Below, in pieces: positions 59,090 through 64,000 of a DNA stretch of 64,000 nt. This DNA comes from Tenebrio molitor (Eukaryota; Arthropoda; Insecta; Coleoptera; Tenebrionidae). Numbering within the stretch: position 1 is the first letter of the stretch; each line of letters begins with the position of its first letter. A model generated the notes under the pieces. The model was not told the origin of the DNA, did no database searches, and worked only from the letters and a program-made list of their open reading frames with translations. The position numbers and the translations under genes are program-made. Where the stretch lies: assembly GCF_963966145.1 (NCBI RefSeq), contig NC_091051.1, forward strand, positions 10,664,001 through 10,728,000, in the 5' to 3' direction.

Positions 59090-62000
59090 TTACTTATTTA
59101 CATTTTGAAAGTTTTGATTAATCTTGAAGTTATTTTGCGTTTTCCTCGTTTTAATCCTGTTTTGGAGAGTGTTCAGTAGTCCTGCTAGAACATCGTGATT
59201 GGGCAGCTTCTTGGCAAAGAGGAGTCTTTTAACTGAATCATCATAAGTAAGCAGAGCAACCATATTTTGCAATAAAAAGCCTTGACAATATTCTAGTAAT
59301 TGAACAGCATTATATACTTTTGCGTGTATATACATGGAGACCACATTATCTAAAGCTAACATAGAAGCGCAACGATTCTCACAATACCGCAACAAACCAT
59401 CCAGTTGGAAAAAATTTGCAGCCGCCATCAACTCTAAAATGTCATCTTGCGCAGGTTCCAGAGCCTGACATCCGCCCTGATAGAGAAACTGCATAACAAT
59501 CTGAAAAAGCATAATCGGATTATCTGTCCCAGAACGTTCCGTAACACGTACTTGAAAAATATCGTATCTTATGTCATTGATTTGGACAGTGGGCAAGCCA
59601 CCTTCACACAACTTTGAACTCAACATGGATCTCAGTCTTGAACTTGCAGTCACTAAAACTATTTTGTGGGCGTAAAATAAGCGACCTTCTACTCTGAACG
59701 TTACGTCGCTTAATTCTGGATTATTTACGTATTTCGGGTCGATTCTAGAACTCGAAGTAGAAGACGAGACGCAGTTTTTAATTGGCTTGATGGGTTCCCA
59801 ACCAAAACACGTCGAAAAGATATCAGCTAACAGTAGAGTTGTACCTTCCTTCTGCAATGATTCCCTGTCAGTGATTGCTTTGTTTCTCAACCAGAACTTG
59901 TACCTTGCTGTATCTGAAGATGTTGAACAAAAGCGGCAAACACTCTTGCACAAATTGTGAACTGTAATCATCCGGACAAACTTGTAAAAAATCTTGCAAG
60001 AGCTGGTCAATCACGCAGTCCAGTCTGGCCTCGTGAGCCGCTCCAAGAGAGTGCATCCAACAGTGCAAAGTCCAAGGTACTCCTAGAGTCCTTATTTCCA
60101 CGGTAATGTCTAAATGATTGTTTTCCGCGCTGTGATACATAGCTTCTTGCAACGACTTCACTTGGGATTTGGTAAAGTGTGGCGTGGTGTTAGACGACGA
60201 AGAGCAATTCGGAGTTGCTCCTAAAAATGCACTCGTAACTTGCAATTACCACCGAAGATACCTACTTACCTTCCGCAAGTATTTCCTCCAAAGAAAGTAC
60301 TTCTTTATTCACCGGTATCAAAGGTTGCGCCAGTAGCTTCTGCAAGATGGCTCTTTGGCCGTGAGCAGCAGCTACAGATATTGCACTGTAACATCCTCTC
60401 TGTGCCGAAGCTGAGTAACAAAGCAAGTCTTTGATTTGTGTAGAGAAGAAGGGGTGAGCTCCGTGAGCCAACAGTAGTGAGACAACTTCTGTATTACCGT
60501 TTCCGCAAGCAACCTAAATTGCACGTTTTGAGTTTATTGGTGAAGAGAATAACGTAAGAGTACCTGCAAAGGTGTTAGTGTACATTTATCTTCACTTAAT
60601 CGAGCCCCTCCTTCCACATTTGCACCCCTTTCTAGTAAAATTCTGGCGCAACGGGCATGACCTTTAGCAGCGGCGTACGTTAACGCTGTCCAGTGTTGAG
60701 TCTCTCCATTGACTGCAGTAAAAGCACTCCCGGAGATTGGAGTTTCTACATCGACCGACGCGCCAGCATCTAGCAAAGCCTTAAAAAATAAAAATAGAAC
60801 AATTGGTGATGGCTTAATTGTGGTGAAAGTACAGTCAAAGCAATGTCGTCGTCGTTGATGGCGGCTAACATTAGAGCCGTGTGTCCTTGCAAGTTCAAAG
60901 TGTCCAGTCTTGTCGACACCGGAAGCAAAGAAATGGCGTGCTGGATCAGCTCAGGTCTGCCTGTTAACAACAATCTGAACGCTAGTTCAACTTGAATTTG
61001 TCTTGACGCTTCGATGTGGTCCTCCTCGTTGCCGGTGTTCTTCCGAATTCTGAGCATTTCCTCGCCAAGATTTCTTACCGGACAGTCTACTCCTGGGAGA
61101 AGAAGACGCGCAGCTTGCATTATATCATCTTTGTCGATGAGCGGAGCAAATCTGTGTTCGCTGTGAGCCGTTGCTACTCTCAACCACTCAACAAGTGGAG
61201 GAAGTACGACGTAAGCCCTTTCGTAGCACAGTTCTTGCACTGCATTAGCCCCTTGCTCAACATGCTCTAGTTGAGAGCAGCGCATGAAATAAAAGAGTGT
61301 TCTCATAGCCTTGGGACATAATGGCACACGCGGTTGCATCCGGCTTATCAAATCTTGCAGTTCTTTCAAGGACCCGACGCAAGTGGTCATCAGAGACGGT
61401 TCTGGAGATGTTGGACTGCGCCTGGAATCTCGTCCAGAGCCGATGCTCGACACAGACGCCCATCTCGGTAGTGCCAGAGCCCCTGAAGCTATTCTTCCAG
61501 CGTTCAAGTGAGCATACGGTTGCAACAAACCCCACAAGTCCCCGTTGTTTGCGATGGCGTGTTCCAGCAGAGTCGCAGTTAGAGTAACTTCTGAATCGCT
61601 CGGCAAACATTGTAAAAGAATTTCCTCGAGAAGATTCTCAAGACCGGCGCACAGATACACCGCGGCGTATCTACAAATGGTTTGGTGACAATTAAATTAA
61701 GAGAAAGTGGTGAAGTTTTTTGATGGGTGCTTACTCGTGTACGAATCTAGCCAGTTTTATGTCAGTCATCCAGCGGTGGAAACGGCCGATGTGAAACTGT
61801 AAGCCGGCTCTTAACGACTTGCTTTGTTTCAAAGCGCAATCCCCAGACATCGCTAACATCGCGGCTGCTCTGAGAGACGCTTTTATGCACGAATCCGCCA
61901 AAGGTGGACAAAGAACGATTCGAAAAGAAACGGTGATGTCGTGCTTTGTGCAAATCCCCAAAGTTGACGACAGTCGCTGTATTTCGCGTCCTATTCTGAC

Positions 62001-63854
62001 CAAGGCTCTCTGCAGCAAGTACGACAGTCTAGGAATTGTTTCCACGCTCACTCTCGAAACGTGGTCTCGGAAACGACCAGTTTGCAAAACTCGCAAAATG
62101 CAGTGGTTTGTCCACGGCAAATGCTGCAGTTCAACCAATCTAAAAGAAGCGGCATTAAAAATGTCACCCGGTCCTATTACTCCAAAGGAACCAAGCAAGC
62201 AAATTCATGTTAACTTGGCCACCCTCCAAGTGATCATGAATGATTTATTACCGATTGTGCGAATCAACCCAGACAAACTCGTCAGCGCTAGTAATGTTAG
62301 TATTGATGGTCTCGAGGGAAGAATGTCGCATCAAGCGCCGCACCGCAGGTTCCGAGCTTTCAGAACCAGCGCTGATACTAGAATAAGTACTCGAAGACGT
62401 ATGTGACCTCATTGTTAGTTGCTGAAGCGCCAATTTGATGTCCTCCAAGCCGCCGCTTCCGGTCCAGGGTACATGCAACTGTTCAATATTTTAGACGATT
62501 GGAGACAACCAGAAGTTTACTAACCCTAGCAGGTGTCGCCCTGTGTCGAGAACGACTGTGTTGAGCCGTTGCGCGATTTTTTACAGACTTTTGCATGACT
62601 CCCGCAGTCAGACGGTCAGGTCCAGAACTGTAGTTTCCTCGAGGGGAACTGTTCCCATTATCTGACATGCTCGCGTGACCTGACGAACGATTTTCATCCG
62701 AGGAACTGTTGCAGTTTTGTGTCCTTTGCTGTAAAGAATATTACAATAACAATTCAAAATTATTTGTTTTTTGTTTACTTGAAGTCGCAGTTCTTGAATG
62801 GTGACGTGGTGGTGTTGTCTGGAAGTTGACGTTCCTTGAGGGGACAACTTTAAACTCCCCACTGTGTTTCCCGGCGGAGTTTTGTTAGGATCTGTGTCTC
62901 TTTCGGGGACCATGTTGATCGTAGACGGGTGTGAACAGTTATTTTTGCTGTACTCATGACAATTATTTAAATTGTTCTTGTTACTTATTATGTTGTTTTT
63001 GTCGGTCTGTTCGCTGAAAGTCGACGTTTTCACATTATTTGCAATATACAGATGTTGAAAATGTTCGACTTTGCGTTTGGGAGACACCATTCCTTCGTTC
63101 AACTGACCATCAATGTTTGTTTGGGATTGTTGAGTCAATTTTGCAGGAGTATTCACTCGAGGAAACTCCTTAGAAGAGTTGGTGTCAACTTTCTCAACGT
63201 GGTGGTAGGAATGTTCACTTTTGGAATTATTTGACAATCTGCAAAACAGAAAATACAAATAATGTTTGATCCAGATGGAACTCGGCGAGAAATTATTTTG
63301 TCACACTTTTACCTCTTCTGTTCCAAATAATATTTCAGCAGATCTGCTTCCATTCCTAACGGAAAATCGTCAGAACTGTCTGAATAGTACTCGTTGCAGG
63401 TGCGAACATCGTCAATAATCTGACTCGCCCACGAAAACGTATTTTTGAAAATAACATTAATAACGTGACTGTTCTCGATAGAATCCAACGTCATTAACTC
63501 ATCAATTTTCTCCTTGATTGTTATTCGAGAGCTATCTTCAACACTTGTAGCATCGTGTTGTAAGTCGTCATTAACATAAATAACCGATTTATGTTTGTTT
63601 TCAGTAGGTTCACCGTTTTGCGCACACGACACCTCCGCCACTTTGTTTTGATTTTCGTCTTCTCCTTCATTATTATTAAACCAAGTATTAGGTTCCATCC
63701 CAAAAAATGTATACTTCGTCGGCTCGAAACAATCATTATTTATTGCTTCCGATTTAGTTAAAATAAAATTATCAGAATTGTCACTCTTTAAATTTGTTTC
63801 ACACCCTTTTAACTCCAAACACAACAAACATTTACAAAATTCATCGCAACCCAT
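59090..63854 (-). CDS. BTBD11: Ankyrin repeat and BTB/POZ protein, ABTB2/BTBD11 family
   Basis: Eleven exons: 63854-63313, 63238-62779, 62728-62525, 62478-62252, 62139-61735, 61670-60833, 60779-60564, 60513-60270, 60220-59904, 59851-59552 and 59500-59090. All phases agree, giving 1387 residues. The first ~400 are low-complexity and Asn/Ser-rich. From about 405 the family block begins ('GGLEDIKLALQQL', 'DEFVWVDSHNR', 'LPWTNHCILRVLQ', 'IPRLSYLLQRALVRI', 'GRFHRWMTD'). Ankyrin repeats span about 870-1030 ('GHTALMLAAINDDDIALTALL', 'WTALTYAAAKGHARC', 'TPLQVACGNGNTEVV'). 'EAMYHSAENNHLDITVEIR' and 'GVPWTLHCW' follow, then a BTB domain from about 1196 ('LSDVTFRVEGRLFYAHKIVL'). Vertebrate relatives act as scaffolds or ubiquitin-ligase adaptors. 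Start at 63854 gives MGCDEF, a possible myristoylation site; an in-frame ATG lies upstream at 63983. Several introns are about 50 nt, including an in-frame one at 59501-59551. Confidence 0.92.
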
Positions 63855-64000
63855 AGTTAGAACACGAACAATATTATTAACCAGACACCACAAAGGTAAT
63901 GAACAGAATGAAGGAGCGCGAGTTAACAAAATGAAAACGCATGGACCACTTCCCATAAGACCATTGTTTTTTCTTTTAATCATTCAGTGATAGTTTTTCG

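Noticed and set aside
61311..62406. Long plus-strand frames opposite the ankyrin-BTB gene
   Set aside because: They are antisense shadows of well-supported exons with conserved family motifs on the minus strand.

Overview
The window is animal nuclear DNA, almost certainly insect and most likely a beetle. It is AT-rich, with multi-exon genes carrying GT-AG introns (many only 50-60 nt), arthropod-type receptors and a dense load of small terminal-inverted-repeat (TIR) transposons. There is no bacterial-style operon, CRISPR array or rRNA. The species cannot be read from the sequence.

Layout. 1-2.5 kb (+): last two coding exons of a metabotropic GABA-B receptor of the insect R3 type. 7.0-8.7 kb (+): a complete five-exon neuropeptide GPCR of the capa/periviscerokinin receptor group. 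9-55 kb (-): a tandem array of aldo-keto reductase (AKR) genes. I reconstruct seven copies with all five exons (six intact, one with two lesions) and five decayed partial copies. Exon sizes are nearly invariant (72/375/248/261/37 or 40 nt, intron phases 0,0,2,2), so the array grew by whole-gene tandem duplication. One early duplication also carried the 3' end of the capa receptor, left as a pseudogene at 13.8-14.2 kb. 57.1-57.9 kb (-): a small zinc cytidine/dCMP-deaminase-like gene, divergent from a small KEN-box gene at 58.3-58.7 kb (+). 59.1-63.9 kb (-): a complete 11-exon ankyrin/BTB gene of the ABTB2/BTBD11 family.

The AKR array is full of nested transposons. They include many TA-flanked MITEs, an hAT-type MITE with a perfect 8-bp target duplication, decayed mariner and DUF4817-type transposases, a THAP-finger relic, a LINE 3' tail and a SINE with two tRNA-like promoters. 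The largest is a ~3.9-kb element containing a ~2.7-kb near-perfect palindrome made of two opposed PIF/Harbinger transposase fragments. Because AKR spacers are paralogous, several insertions can be compared directly with empty sites in sister spacers.

Functionally, the two receptors suggest neural and peptide signalling, and the expanded cytosolic AKRs suggest reduction of sugars, carbonyls or hormone-like substrates. The genes look like unrelated neighbours; the window's main story is birth-and-death evolution of the AKR cluster under transposon bombardment.
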